From Rikenella microfusus (GTDB lineage Bacteria > Bacteroidota > Bacteroidia > Bacteroidales > SZUA-534), in the NCBI GenBank assembly GCA_020719105.1, contig DYQV01000022.1:1-17266 (forward strand): a DNA stretch of 17,266 nt, given 5' to 3'. Shown here one piece after another: positions 1 to 7,890 of the stretch. Under the pieces are notes generated by a model, which saw only the letters and a list, made by a program, of their open reading frames with translations, was not told the origin of the DNA and ran no database searches. The position numbers and the translations under genes are program-made. Positions within the stretch are counted from its first letter, which is position 1. Each line of letters opens with the position of its first letter.

Positions 1-19
1 GACTAATATTAAAATATGA

Positions 20-62
20 TATGAGATTCTTCGCTTCACTTCGTAAGGCTCAGAATCTCATA
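20..62. repeat. Hairpin / inverted repeat in the gap downstream of the sigma factor gene
   Basis: TATGAGATTCT (20-30) and AGAATCTCATA (52-62) are perfect 11-bp inverted copies separated by a 21-nt pyrimidine-rich loop. No T-run follows on either strand, so it is not a textbook intrinsic terminator. It may be an intergenic repeat or an RNA 3'-end structure for the minus-strand sigma gene. Apart from this hairpin I see no gene in 1-185. Confidence 0.55.
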
Positions 63-185
63 AGATTTTGCCGGTTAGCAGTGATACAAAATATTAGCCC
101 TGACACCAGAAATCATGAATTAATTGAAACAATGAATCGATAATTATCATCAAAAAAAAAGCAAACAGGAAATCCGCCCTATAAA

Positions 186-776
186 TTAGTTTATCGCTAA
201 ATCGACATTCGATTTTTCCATTAGCTTCCGCAGGTTTAAAATTGCATATCGCATACGCCCCAAGGCAGTATTAATGCTTACATTGGTATGTTCGGCTATT
301 TCTTTAAAACTCATATCATAGTAAAACCGGAGCACCATCACCTCTTTTTGTTCCTCGGGTAACTGCTCCACCAATTTTTTTACATCGTGATGCACTTGAT
401 CAATAACTAACGATTCTTCAATAGTTAGTTCAGAAAATTTTGCCGAGTTGAAAAGAGGAACCTCTGTACTATCATTGGATACCGTTTTCAAATGCTTTTC
501 CTTTCGATAATAATCGATGATTAGGTTATGGGCAATTCGCATGACCCATGAAACAAAGCGCCCTTCTTCTTTATAAGTTCCCGATTGTAAAGAGCGAATT
601 ACCTTAATAAAGGTATCTTGAAAGATATCTTCAGCTAATTCACGGTTTTTAACAACCATAAAAATATAAGAAAAAACTTTGTTTTTGTGACGATTTATTA
701 AGATTTCAAGGCTGGATGATTGTCCACCAAGATATTGCTTAATCAAATCATAATCATCATGATTATGAATACTCAT
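186..776 (-). CDS. ECF-type RNA polymerase sigma factor (sigma-70 family)
   Basis: Predicted extracytoplasmic-function sigma factor of 196 residues, a normal family length, that would direct core RNA polymerase to a specific promoter set. Region 2 spans about residues 25-93, with the typical AEDIFQDTFIKVI helix and the SWVMRIAHNLIIDYYRK segment that contacts the -10 element. Region 4 spans about 132-184 and carries the EEQKEVMVLRFYYDMSFKEI helix-turn-helix that reads the -35 element. The ATG start is fixed by a strong AAGGAGGT just upstream (781-788). No anti-sigma gene follows in the 185 bases after its stop, so its control is not visible here. It is divergent from the UvrA gene, with 220 bp between the two starts. 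The family assignment is firm; the regulon is unknown. Confidence 0.93.
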   Translation of the reverse strand: MSIHNHDDYDLIKQYLGGQSSSLEILINRHKNKVFSYIFMVVKNRELAEDIFQDTFIKVIRSLQSGTYKEEGRFVSWVMRIAHNLIIDYYRKEKHLKTVSNDSTEVPLFNSAKFSELTIEESLVIDQVHHDVKKLVEQLPEEQKEVMVLRFYYDMSFKEIAEHTNVSINTALGRMRYAILNLRKLMEKSNVDLAIN

Positions 777-780
777 AATT

Positions 781-788
781 ACCTCCTT
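781..788 (-). promoter_or_regulatory. Strong Shine-Dalgarno site of the sigma factor gene
   Basis: On the minus strand AAGGAGGT ends 4 nt before the ATG at 774-776. This is a full anti-16S match. Most other genes in the window lack a purine-rich SD and have A/T-rich leaders, so this one stands out and supports the chosen start. Confidence 0.75.
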
Positions 789-862
789 AGTTAATTGTTA
801 GATGTAATTATGTTTCGATAAGCAATCCTCCTGATTTTTTTAGGTTTAACATTTAAGAAAAG

Positions 863-870
863 CAAATATA
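863..870 (-). promoter_or_regulatory. Candidate Bacteroidota -7 box for the sigma factor gene
   Basis: The minus-strand octamer TATATTTG matches the Bacteroidota -7 consensus TAnnTTTG, about 87 bp upstream of the sigma factor ATG. I see no TTG at the expected distance for a -33 element, so this is only a half-match. Confidence 0.3.
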
Positions 871-996
871 TTAAAAAAATTTACCAATCCTAAACCGCAT
901 CGGAAAAAATTAAACAATCTTTGCAAAAAATGGTTTTTTATTGACCAAAGCATCCAAATGCAGTTTCAGTTTATTTTCTATTTATAGTAAATTCCA

Positions 997-3798
997 ATGA
1001 CAGAAAATTTGAAGACTCAAAAGTATATTGATATTAAGGCTGCCAGAGTTCACAACTTAAAAAACATATCACTAAAAATTCCCTTGGATAAGTTGATTGT
1101 AATTACCGGTCTTTCAGGCAGTGGCAAATCATCGTTAGCTTTTGATACGTTGTATGCTGAAGGGCAACGTCGTTATGTTGAAAGCTTGTCGTCGTATGCC
1201 CGTCAGTTTTTAGGAAGAGTTAACAAGCCTGAAGTTGATTTTATTAAAGGAATACCACCTGCAATTGCAATTGAACAAAAAGTGAATACACGCAATCCGC
1301 GCTCTACCGTTGGAACCTCTACTGAAATTTATGATTATTTGAAACTTCTGTATGCCCGAATTGGTAAAACCTTTTCTCCCGTTTCCGGTAATTTGGTAAA
1401 AAAACAACATGCTGATGATGTGGTGGATTACTTGACGGCTTTCCCCCAAGGAACCAAAGCACTGATATTGGCACCATTAAACAACGGCACGAATCGTCCT
1501 TTGCAGCAATCGCTTGAAATTTTGAAACAACAAGGTTTTTCAAGAATTGAAATAAATAATGAGATAATTAAAATTGAGGATTTTACGAAAGAAAAATTCA
1601 AAGGCGAAATAAACATTGTGATCGACCGTGTAGCAATTGATGCAGAACAAGATACCATCAGTCGTATCACTGATTCAGCCCAAACTGCATTCTTTGAAGG
1701 GCACGGAACTTGCTTGGTCCGGGTTTTTCAGAATGAGTCATTTAGCGATCAGGTTTTTTCAAACCAATATGAAGCCGATGGAATTATGTTTGATGAACCA
1801 TCAGTGCATTTATTCAGTTTTAACAATCCATTGGGAGCCTGCCCGCGCTGCGAAGGGTTCGGTATGACTATTGGCATTGATGAGGATTTAGTAATTCCCA
1901 ATAAAAGCCTTTCCATTTACGAAGAAGCTATTGCTTGCTGGAGAGGAGAAAAAATGACCGAATGGAAAGACAAATTGGTTTATAATGCCGATAAGTTTAA
2001 TTTTCCTATTCACAAACCTATCAGTCAATTAACCGATTATGAAAAAGAATTGTTGTGGAAAGGCAACCGTCATTTTGAAGGATTGAACCAGTTTTTTGTT
2101 CATCTGGAAGAAAACAGCTACAAAATACAATATCGGGTCATGCTTTCAAGGTATCGTGGCCGCACCACTTGTCCCGATTGCAAAGGAGCACGGTTAAAAA
2201 AGGAAACCGATTATGTTAAAATTGGAGGAAAATCTATTTCGGAACTGGTAATTCTGCCAATTGATGAATTGTCCCAATTTATTTCAACGGTTGAATTAGA
2301 TGTTCACGATAAAAAAATTGCCGAACGGCTTTTTCTTGAAATTAAAAGCCGGATTCAGTTTCTATTGGATGTAGGGCTTAGTTATCTAAGTTTAAATCGG
2401 CTATCCTCTACCCTATCAGGTGGTGAATCGCAGCGGATTAATCTGGCAACATCACTTGGAAGCAGTTTGGTCGGTTCTTTATACATTTTAGACGAGCCAA
2501 GTATCGGTTTGCATTCAAAAGATACGGAATTGCTTATTAAAGTACTTCGTAATTTGCAACAATTGGGAAATACGGTAGTTGTGGTAGAACACGATGAAGC
2601 TATTATCCGTTCTGCTGACGAAATAATTGATATTGGGCCTTTAGCAGGAAGATTGGGTGGAGAAGTTGTATTTCAAGGCAATCACCAACAATTGTTTGAA
2701 AGTAAAAACAGCTTGACTACAAAATATCTGACTGGTGAACTTACGATTCCAGTTCCAAAAATGCGCCGGAAATGGAATAATTATATATGCATTGAAGGGG
2801 CACGTGAAAATAATCTAAAAAACCTTACAGTAAAATTTCCATTGAATGTTATGACTGTTGTCACGGGAGTATCTGGTTCGGGTAAATCATCATTAATTAA
2901 TAAAGTATTCTATACTGCATTAAAAAAAAGGTATGGTGGTCATAGCGATGAATCAGGCCATTTTGATAAGCTTTCCGGCGATTTGAATCTAATGGCTGAT
3001 GTGGAGTTTGTTGATCAGAATCCCATTGGCAAATCCTCGCGTTCCAACCCTGTTACCTACATCAAAGCTTATGATGAGATACGAAAATTGTTTTCAGAAC
3101 AAAAAGCAGCTAAACTGATGGGATTTACCCCTTCACATTTTTCGTTCAATGTGGATGGAGGCCGCTGCGAAGAATGCCAAGGGGAAGGAACCATTAAAGT
3201 GGAAATGCAATTTATGGCCGATATTGAATTGGAATGCGAAAGTTGCAAAGGCCACCGCTTTAAACAAGATGTATTGGATATTACCTTTCAAAAGAAAAAC
3301 ATTTTTGATATTTTGGATCTTACTGTGGCAGAATCCATGGAATTCTTTAATGAAAAACCGATTCCTTTGACCCAAAAAATTATTAAACGTTTGCAACCAT
3401 TGGTTGATGTAGGTTTGGGATACGTGAAGCTGGGACAATCGTCGAGTACGTTAAGCGGTGGTGAAAGCCAACGAATTAAATTGGCTTCATTTTTGGGCCG
3501 GGAGCGCGATGATCAACCCATGTTGTTTATTTTTGATGAACCAACCACCGGATTGCATTTTCACGACATTAACAATTTGCTAAATTCCTTCAATGCGCTG
3601 ATTCAAAAAGGCAATTCCATTCTAATAATTGAACACAATTCGGAGATAATAAAAAATGCCGACTGGATCATTGATTTGGGACCAGTAGGCGGAAAAAATG
3701 GTGGCAACCTAGTTTTTGAAGGAATCCCTGAAGACATTATACACTGCGAAACTTCGTTTACCGGCAAATTTTTGAAAGAGAAAATACCAATGCTATAA
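997..3798 (+). CDS. uvrA: UvrA-family excinuclease ABC ATPase, possibly a second paralogue
   Basis: DNA-damage recognition ATPase of nucleotide excision repair, 933 residues, close to the usual 940. It has two ABC ATPase modules. Module 1 has Walker A GLSGSGKS (38-45), signature LSGGESQ (473-479) and Walker B YILDEP (496-501). Module 2 has Walker A GVSGSGKSS (624-632), signature LSGGESQ (819-825) and Walker B FIFDEP (844-849). Cysteine pairs C282/C285 with C392/C395, and C724/C727 with C747/C750, look like the two zinc modules. The region at about 130-245, where UvrB binds in canonical UvrA, is present but I cannot judge its conservation. Both signatures read GGESQ rather than the GGEAQ I expect in canonical UvrA1, and the RERDDQPMLFIFDEP stretch is divergent. 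I therefore suspect the extra UvrA paralogue found in many Bacteroidota rather than the main enzyme. It is transcribed alone. Confidence 0.93.
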   Translation: MTENLKTQKYIDIKAARVHNLKNISLKIPLDKLIVITGLSGSGKSSLAFDTLYAEGQRRYVESLSSYARQFLGRVNKPEVDFIKGIPPAIAIEQKVNTRNPRSTVGTSTEIYDYLKLLYARIGKTFSPVSGNLVKKQHADDVVDYLTAFPQGTKALILAPLNNGTNRPLQQSLEILKQQGFSRIEINNEIIKIEDFTKEKFKGEINIVIDRVAIDAEQDTISRITDSAQTAFFEGHGTCLVRVFQNESFSDQVFSNQYEADGIMFDEPSVHLFSFNNPLGACPRCEGFGMTIGIDEDLVIPNKSLSIYEEAIACWRGEKMTEWKDKLVYNADKFNFPIHKPISQLTDYEKELLWKGNRHFEGLNQFFVHLEENSYKIQYRVMLSRYRGRTTCPDCKGARLKKETDYVKIGGKSISELVILPIDELSQFISTVELDVHDKKIAERLFLEIKSRIQFLLDVGLSYLSLNRLSSTLSGGESQRINLATSLGSSLVGSLYILDEPSIGLHSKDTELLIKVLRNLQQLGNTVVVVEHDEAIIRSADEIIDIGPLAGRLGGEVVFQGNHQQLFESKNSLTTKYLTGELTIPVPKMRRKWNNYICIEGARENNLKNLTVKFPLNVMTVVTGVSGSGKSSLINKVFYTALKKRYGGHSDESGHFDKLSGDLNLMADVEFVDQNPIGKSSRSNPVTYIKAYDEIRKLFSEQKAAKLMGFTPSHFSFNVDGGRCEECQGEGTIKVEMQFMADIELECESCKGHRFKQDVLDITFQKKNIFDILDLTVAESMEFFNEKPIPLTQKIIKRLQPLVDVGLGYVKLGQSSSTLSGGESQRIKLASFLGRERDDQPMLFIFDEPTTGLHFHDINNLLNSFNALIQKGNSILIIEHNSEIIKNADWIIDLGPVGGKNGGNLVFEGIPEDIIHCETSFTGKFLKEKIPML

Positions 3799-3828
3799 AT
3801 TTGAAGTGATTAGTAAGAAGTGATAAGT

Positions 3829-3998
3829 TAGCCCGGATTATTCATGAATAATCCTGACGATTAAGCTATTCCACAAAATTGGGAAAATAAAAACTCCCAA
3901 TTTTGGTAATAGTTAAATCGGGGTTTTCCGCTTTGCAACCCAATACCCATCGCACATTCACACCTTTCGCTGTGCTCAGGTATGAATAAAGCGGGTTA
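3829..3998. repeat. MITE-like dispersed repeat, copy 1 (shorter)
   Basis: Same-orientation copy of the element at 17037-17248. It contains a perfect 20-bp palindrome GGATTATTCATGAATAATCC (3835-3854). A second perfect 11-bp stem pairs CAAAATTGGGA (3874-3884) with TCCCAATTTTG (3895-3905). A nested structure has outer stem CCGCTTT (3928-3934) / AAAGCGG (3988-3994) and inner stem 3956-3965 / 3978-3987 with one mismatch. The ends TAGCCCGGATTATTCATG (3829-3846) and, inverted, TAACCCGCTTTATTCATA (3981-3998) are imperfect terminal inverted repeats matching at 14 of 18 positions. Relative to copy 2 it lacks about 45 bp in the middle. It has no coding capacity and fills most of the gap between the uvrA and universal-stress genes. 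Confidence 0.75.
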
Positions 3999-4019
3999 GT
4001 TAGTATCCAAACTCCTGTA

Positions 4020-4089
4020 TCAACATTTGCAATTTCTATTCTCAAATTTCTAATCTCATATCTTGCATCTCAAATCTCATTTCTCACAT
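4020..4089. repeat. Degenerate heptanucleotide array (7-bp phased), locus 1
   Basis: Ten consecutive 7-bp words in one phase, the clearest running from 4041 to 4089: CTCAAAT, TTCTAAT, CTCATAT, CTTGCAT, then CTCAAAT, CTCATTT, CTCACAT. On the minus strand it reads AGATTTG-like words. It begins 5 bp past the stop codon of the minus-strand universal stress gene (4095-4097). It has no coding capacity. Confidence 0.65.
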
Positions 4090-4094
4090 TATAA

Positions 4095-4970
4095 TTACGT
4101 TGCTGGCATTTTAAATATCAGATTGTGTTTTATGGTTGGCACCAAGCTAAAAATTGGAATGTTAGCCCCTCGCATCATGCTTTTTGCAAATGAACCTAAA
4201 AAGGAATTTACAATTTCCAATTGTTGATGTGTGGTAATAACCATTATATCACATTGATTTTTTACCACATAATCCAAAATTCCATCTACGGTATCGTTCA
4301 CTTTCAATAAATGCGAAATACACCGTACCTGATGATCTTCAATAAATTTAACCACTTGCTTTTGTTGGTTTTGTAGTTTTGAAAAAACACCTTCATCATT
4401 GGTTGAATAAGCTGAAATTACATGGATTTCGGCTCCAAACATTTTGGCCCATTGCACTGCTTTTACTGCCTTTTCGCGACTTTCTTTTGAAAGATCCATC
4501 GGCAAAATAATTCTTTTTATGGCATCTATTGAAGGAGCTTGTTTAAGTGTAATTACGGGGCATTTAGCCTCAGTTACAATTCGCAAGGCATTGGTACCAA
4601 TTATCCATTTCTTTATATTATCAAGGGTACTGGTACCCATCACTATTAATGAGGCATTAATTTCGTCGGCTGTTTTGAGAATGGTATCGCAAAGCTTTCC
4701 CTTTACTACCACACAATTCATCTCAAATTTTGTGGCATCAATATATTTACCGGCAAATTGTTTTAAATGACTGGTTAATTTACTTAACCATATTTCTCTT
4801 TCTTGATCGGTAAAAAAGTCAGACCAAATAGGATCGACCCCTTTAACTACATTAATAACAGTTACTTTTCCTCCTAATAATTTTAAAAGCTTAGCCGCCA
4901 TTTGTAAACCAAAAACCGATTTATCGGAATAGTCCACAGGTACTAGTATGTGATTGGTTGTTGCATCCAT
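4095..4970 (-). CDS. Universal stress protein with two tandem UspA domains
   Basis: Cytoplasmic UspA-family protein of 291 residues, formed by domain 1 (about 7-142) and domain 2 (about 152-278). Each opens with the family strand ending in an Asp: HILVPVDYS with D13, and RIILPMDLS with D159. The nucleotide-loop motif G-x2-G-x9-G(S/T) is partly eroded. Domain 1 has G112-x2-T115-x9-G125-T126. Domain 2 has T246-x2-Q249-x9-G259-S260. ATP binding is therefore uncertain, and weakest in domain 2. Proteins of this family usually act in stress survival, but the partner is not identifiable from sequence. The gene is transcribed alone, divergent from the nucleoside phosphorylase operon with 111 bp between starts, and a heptad repeat array begins right after its stop. 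Confidence 0.9.
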   Translation of the reverse strand: MDATTNHILVPVDYSDKSVFGLQMAAKLLKLLGGKVTVINVVKGVDPIWSDFFTDQEREIWLSKLTSHLKQFAGKYIDATKFEMNCVVVKGKLCDTILKTADEINASLIVMGTSTLDNIKKWIIGTNALRIVTEAKCPVITLKQAPSIDAIKRIILPMDLSKESREKAVKAVQWAKMFGAEIHVISAYSTNDEGVFSKLQNQQKQVVKFIEDHQVRCISHLLKVNDTVDGILDYVVKNQCDIMVITTHQQLEIVNSFLGSFAKSMMRGANIPIFSLVPTIKHNLIFKMPAT

Positions 4971-4988
4971 ATTTTTTTTCTATTTTTG
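4958..4988 (+). promoter_or_regulatory. Candidate Bacteroidota promoter for the nucleoside phosphorylase operon
   Basis: TTG at 4958-4960, a 20-bp spacer, and TATTTTTG at 4981-4988 fit the Bacteroidota -33 / TAnnTTTG -7 pattern. This would give a leader of roughly 90 nt before the ATG at 5082. The -33 part overlaps the first codons of the divergent stress gene. This is a motif match only. Confidence 0.35.
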
Positions 4989-5001
4989 AGGTTCTTCATT
5001 A

Positions 5002-5009
5002 CAAAATTA
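5002..5009 (-). promoter_or_regulatory. Candidate -7 box for the universal stress protein gene
   Basis: The minus-strand octamer TAATTTTG matches TAnnTTTG and lies 31 bp upstream of the ATG at 4970, a sensible leader length. No clear -33 TTG is seen at the expected spacing. Confidence 0.3.
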
Positions 5010-5081
5010 AAATTATTATTACACGAAGAAGCGTAAAAACTTATTATTTTATTACCCAATTAACAATAAAGAAACTACCCC

Positions 5082-5954
5082 ATGCGAAGAATCCCGGAAT
5101 CTGAATTAATCATTAACCACGATGGCAGCATTTTTCACCTGCATCTAAAACCTGAAGACATTGCCGATACCATTATTTTGGTCGGGGATCAAGATAGGGT
5201 TGAAGTGGTATCCTCATTTTTTGAATCTATTGAATTAAAAAAACAAAACCGGGAATTTATTACTCACACAGGTACATTTAATGGCAAGCGGATTTCTGTT
5301 GTTTCTACAGGAATTGGTACTGATAACATTGATATAGTGGTTAATGAGCTGGATGCATTGGTTAATATTGACTTAACTACCCGCTTTGAAAAATCGGAGA
5401 AGAAAAAATTGAATTTAATACGGATCGGAACATCCGGAGCGCTGCAAGAAGACATTCCGGTTGATACGCCCGTTATATCGGAAATAGCCATTGGTTTTGA
5501 TGGGTTGTTAAATTTTTATGCTGGTCGCAATAAAATTACCCACCATGAAATGGAGGCCAATTTTAAAAATCACCTTCAATGGAATCCTCAACTTACAGCA
5601 CCCTATTTTGTTGACTGTTCCAACAGATTACTGAATAAAATAGGATTCGATATGCGGAAAGGCATCACTATTTCAGCACCAGGCTTTTATGGTCCTCAAG
5701 GAAGAGTGCTTCGGCTACCCATTCAAGATGCATTAATAAATGATAAAATTTCATCCTTTACTGCCCAAGGTTTGAAAATTACCAATTATGAAATGGAATG
5801 TTCCGCTATTTATGGTTTATCGAAACTAATGGAGCATGATGCGGTAACTGTTTGTTGTATTATTGCAAATCGGATGCGCAAAGAATTTAGCAACGATTAT
5901 AAACCTGTAATAAAAGAGTTAATTTTAAAAATTCTGCAACGAGTAACAGCTTAG
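5082..5954 (+). CDS. Nucleoside phosphorylase, uridine phosphorylase-like (PNP/UDP family)
   Basis: Predicted cytosolic enzyme of 290 residues that cleaves a nucleoside with phosphate to a free base and ribose-1-phosphate (salvage). Family landmarks are the phosphate-loop-like GDQDR (35-39), STGIGTDNIDI (75-85), the IRIGTSGA strand and loop (113-120) with the usual Arg before GTSG, and NYEMECSAIY (235-244), which corresponds to the MEME-type ribose-binding segment of uridine phosphorylases. The GFYGPQGR stretch (201-208) may be near the base site. Substrate preference cannot be decided; uridine-like is an inference from overall layout. The next gene starts 5 bp after its TAG, so the two are almost certainly co-transcribed. 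A candidate promoter lies at 4958-4988. Confidence 0.9.
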   Translation: MRRIPESELIINHDGSIFHLHLKPEDIADTIILVGDQDRVEVVSSFFESIELKKQNREFITHTGTFNGKRISVVSTGIGTDNIDIVVNELDALVNIDLTTRFEKSEKKKLNLIRIGTSGALQEDIPVDTPVISEIAIGFDGLLNFYAGRNKITHHEMEANFKNHLQWNPQLTAPYFVDCSNRLLNKIGFDMRKGITISAPGFYGPQGRVLRLPIQDALINDKISSFTAQGLKITNYEMECSAIYGLSKLMEHDAVTVCCIIANRMRKEFSNDYKPVIKELILKILQRVTA

Positions 5955-5959
5955 ATTTT

Positions 5960-6823
5960 ATGGACCCTCACGAAATAGAATCATTAATTAAACTTTTGGA
6001 CGATCCGAATGATACAATTTTTCAAGCCATCCGGATCAAATTAAATCAAATGGGCACCCAAGCCATACCCCATTTAGAAAGAGCTTGGGAAAACTCCTTG
6101 GATAATTTATTTCAAACCCGGATTGAAAACATCATTCAGGATATTCATTTTAATGAAATTAAAAACAAACTGATTCGATGGGAAAAAAGCCCTCATGATT
6201 TGATTTCAGGTGCTATTTTAATTGCTAATTTTCAGTATCCTGAATTAAATTTTGAAGAAACACGTCAGGCGATAGATAAAATTAAACAGGATGTATGGAT
6301 TGAAATTAATGATAACTTAACGGCTCTCGAAAAAATTAAAATAGTGAATCATATTTTTTTTGAGGTTCACGGATTTTCACGAAACAACACGTTTCAAAAT
6401 ACGCCACATAGTAATTTCATAAATCAGTTATTAGAAACAAAAAAAGGTTCACCCATTGCATTGGCTATTCTATACGCAGGAATCTGTCAGCAATTAAACA
6501 TACCTGTTTCAGGCGTAGCCTTACCCAAAAATTTTATTCTCTGCTACAAAGACCCTTTAATACCCTCCATTTATGACGATGCCACCCAAGGTGTGCTGTT
6601 CTATATTAATCCATTTAACAAAGGAGTTGTGTTTGGGAAAAAAGAGATTGAATTGTTTATAAAACAACAAAAATTAGAGAATAAAAAAACTTATTTTCAG
6701 CCCTGTACCAACAAAGAAACCATTACCCATTTATTAAACAGCTTGGTTGAATTTTATGAAAACAGAGGTGATTTAACCAAAGCAAATAATTATCGTTCTT
6801 TAAATAAAATTTTATATTTTTGA
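5960..6823 (+). CDS. SirB1 / transglutaminase-like core-2 family protein
   Basis: Cytosolic protein of 287 residues. The N-terminal helical part (1-150) leads into the family signature INQLLETKKGSPIALAILY (154-172), followed by LNIPVSGVALPKNFIL (179-194). These align with the core of SirB1-type proteins, usually KGxPISLxxLY then LPxHFL. The expected His of the second motif is Asn here (KNF), and no nucleophilic Cys sits at the GSPI turn, so it may not be an active transglutaminase or protease. The biochemical role of this family is poorly known. It is the second gene of an operon behind the nucleoside phosphorylase (5-bp gap), and its TGA lies 20 bp before the Wzz-like gene. Confidence 0.82.
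   Translation: MDPHEIESLIKLLDDPNDTIFQAIRIKLNQMGTQAIPHLERAWENSLDNLFQTRIENIIQDIHFNEIKNKLIRWEKSPHDLISGAILIANFQYPELNFEETRQAIDKIKQDVWIEINDNLTALEKIKIVNHIFFEVHGFSRNNTFQNTPHSNFINQLLETKKGSPIALAILYAGICQQLNIPVSGVALPKNFILCYKDPLIPSIYDDATQGVLFYINPFNKGVVFGKKEIELFIKQQKLENKKTYFQPCTNKETITHLLNSLVEFYENRGDLTKANNYRSLNKILYF
6815..6822 (+). promoter_or_regulatory. Candidate -7 box for the Wzz-like gene
   Basis: TATTTTTG fits TAnnTTTG and would place transcription about 15 nt before the ATG at 6844. It overlaps the last codons and stop of the preceding gene. No -33 element is evident, so read-through from the upstream operon is equally possible. Confidence 0.25.
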
Positions 6824-6843
6824 CCAAAAATAATTTTATACGT

Positions 6844-7872
6844 ATGACAGAAAAGAAAGAAACACCACAGGAGATTGATTTAATTGATGTGTTTTCAAGA
6901 ATTGGAAACAGCATTCAAAATGGATTCTCAAAGATTGGCCAATTATTTGTTGGATTATTTAATATTATAGTTTCCATAACAAAATTCTATTTTAGAAATG
7001 CGTTAATAATAATTGGCTTTTTAATAATTGGCATTGTTATTTCTAAGTTTTATTACAAATCACAAAAAGAATATTATAGATCAGTAGCTTACATTGAGTC
7101 ATTTACCATACCAAATGCGAATTTAATAGATTATATTAACAACATACATACACTTTCCAAAAACAAGGATTCCATTGCCATAAGTAATGTGCTTGGTATT
7201 ACTATTAAGGAAGCTGCTGAATTAAAAGATTTGGAAGCATTTTGGTTGATTGATAAAAACAGTGATGGCATACCCGATTATGTTGATTATAAAAATGCTT
7301 TTCAACCAGACACTATTACTAAGTCCGTAAGAATTACCAGCCGTTTTACCGTTGAACTTCTTACCTATAACCCTGAGATTTCTACTAATGTTCAAATTGC
7401 ATTGGAGAAATATTTAAATTCATATCCTCAAATTGAACAAATTGTAAATGTTAAAAAAGAAAACTTAAATCGTTCCATTAAACGACTTAGTTCTGAACTT
7501 ATTATGCTTGACAGTTTAAAAGGATATGAATACTTTCAAAAAGAAAAAGAACGGCTCAAGTCTCAAGGAGGTGTTTTAAAACTGGGAGAATTGTTAGTGC
7601 GCACAAGTGATGATAAGGATGTTCCCACAAGACTTTTGCATACAGAAACTATCGGAATAAATGAACAGATAAATAATGATTTCTCAGAGCTAGAGCTTAA
7701 GACACAACCATTTCAGTTTATTACAAAATTTGCCGTAGTTAATAATCCTGTAAACCAATCAACAGAAAATAAAGGTCTAATTAAGTTCTTTATTTTATTC
7801 TTTATACTAGGATCAATAGCTAGCGTTGCTTATAGGTATGGAATAACTATCTACAAATTTATGACTAAATAA
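6844..7872 (+). CDS. Wzz-like (chain-length-determinant topology) membrane protein with an EF-hand-like loop
   Basis: Protein of 342 residues from the ATG; a TTG 24 bp upstream overlaps the previous stop and is less likely. One membrane helix lies near the N-terminus (about 53-69) and one near the C-terminus (about 312-332), flanking a roughly 240-residue domain expected to be periplasmic. That is the layout of polysaccharide co-polymerases such as Wzz, which set chain length together with Wzy. A helical stretch (205-240, rich in K, E, L) fits the coiled arms of that fold. The domain carries DKNSDGIPDYVD (137-148), which fits a calcium loop of EF-hand or thrombospondin type 3 form. It faces the polysaccharide cluster and shares a terminator with it. 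I recognise the topology and context, not a specific family, so the Wzz role is inferred. Confidence 0.65.
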   Translation: MTEKKETPQEIDLIDVFSRIGNSIQNGFSKIGQLFVGLFNIIVSITKFYFRNALIIIGFLIIGIVISKFYYKSQKEYYRSVAYIESFTIPNANLIDYINNIHTLSKNKDSIAISNVLGITIKEAAELKDLEAFWLIDKNSDGIPDYVDYKNAFQPDTITKSVRITSRFTVELLTYNPEISTNVQIALEKYLNSYPQIEQIVNVKKENLNRSIKRLSSELIMLDSLKGYEYFQKEKERLKSQGGVLKLGELLVRTSDDKDVPTRLLHTETIGINEQINNDFSELELKTQPFQFITKFAVVNNPVNQSTENKGLIKFFILFFILGSIASVAYRYGITIYKFMTK

Positions 7873-7890
7873 TTTCCGTAAAATATTTTT

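Noticed and set aside
186..776. Sigma factor as part of a FecIR/SusCD-type sigma/anti-sigma system
   Set aside because: No anti-sigma, SusC or SusD gene is present on the side shown, and the protein resembles stand-alone ECF factors.
3874..3910. Intrinsic terminator for uvrA
   Set aside because: The 11-bp stem has no T-run after it and is part of the dispersed repeat present elsewhere; it may still act as one by chance.
4444..4770. 108-codon plus-strand frame opposite the universal stress gene
   Set aside because: It lies wholly inside a clear UspA-family gene on the other strand and has no recognisable motif.
6820..6843. TTG start for the Wzz-like gene
   Set aside because: It overlaps the previous TGA and adds eight residues without features; the ATG at 6844 is the simpler start.
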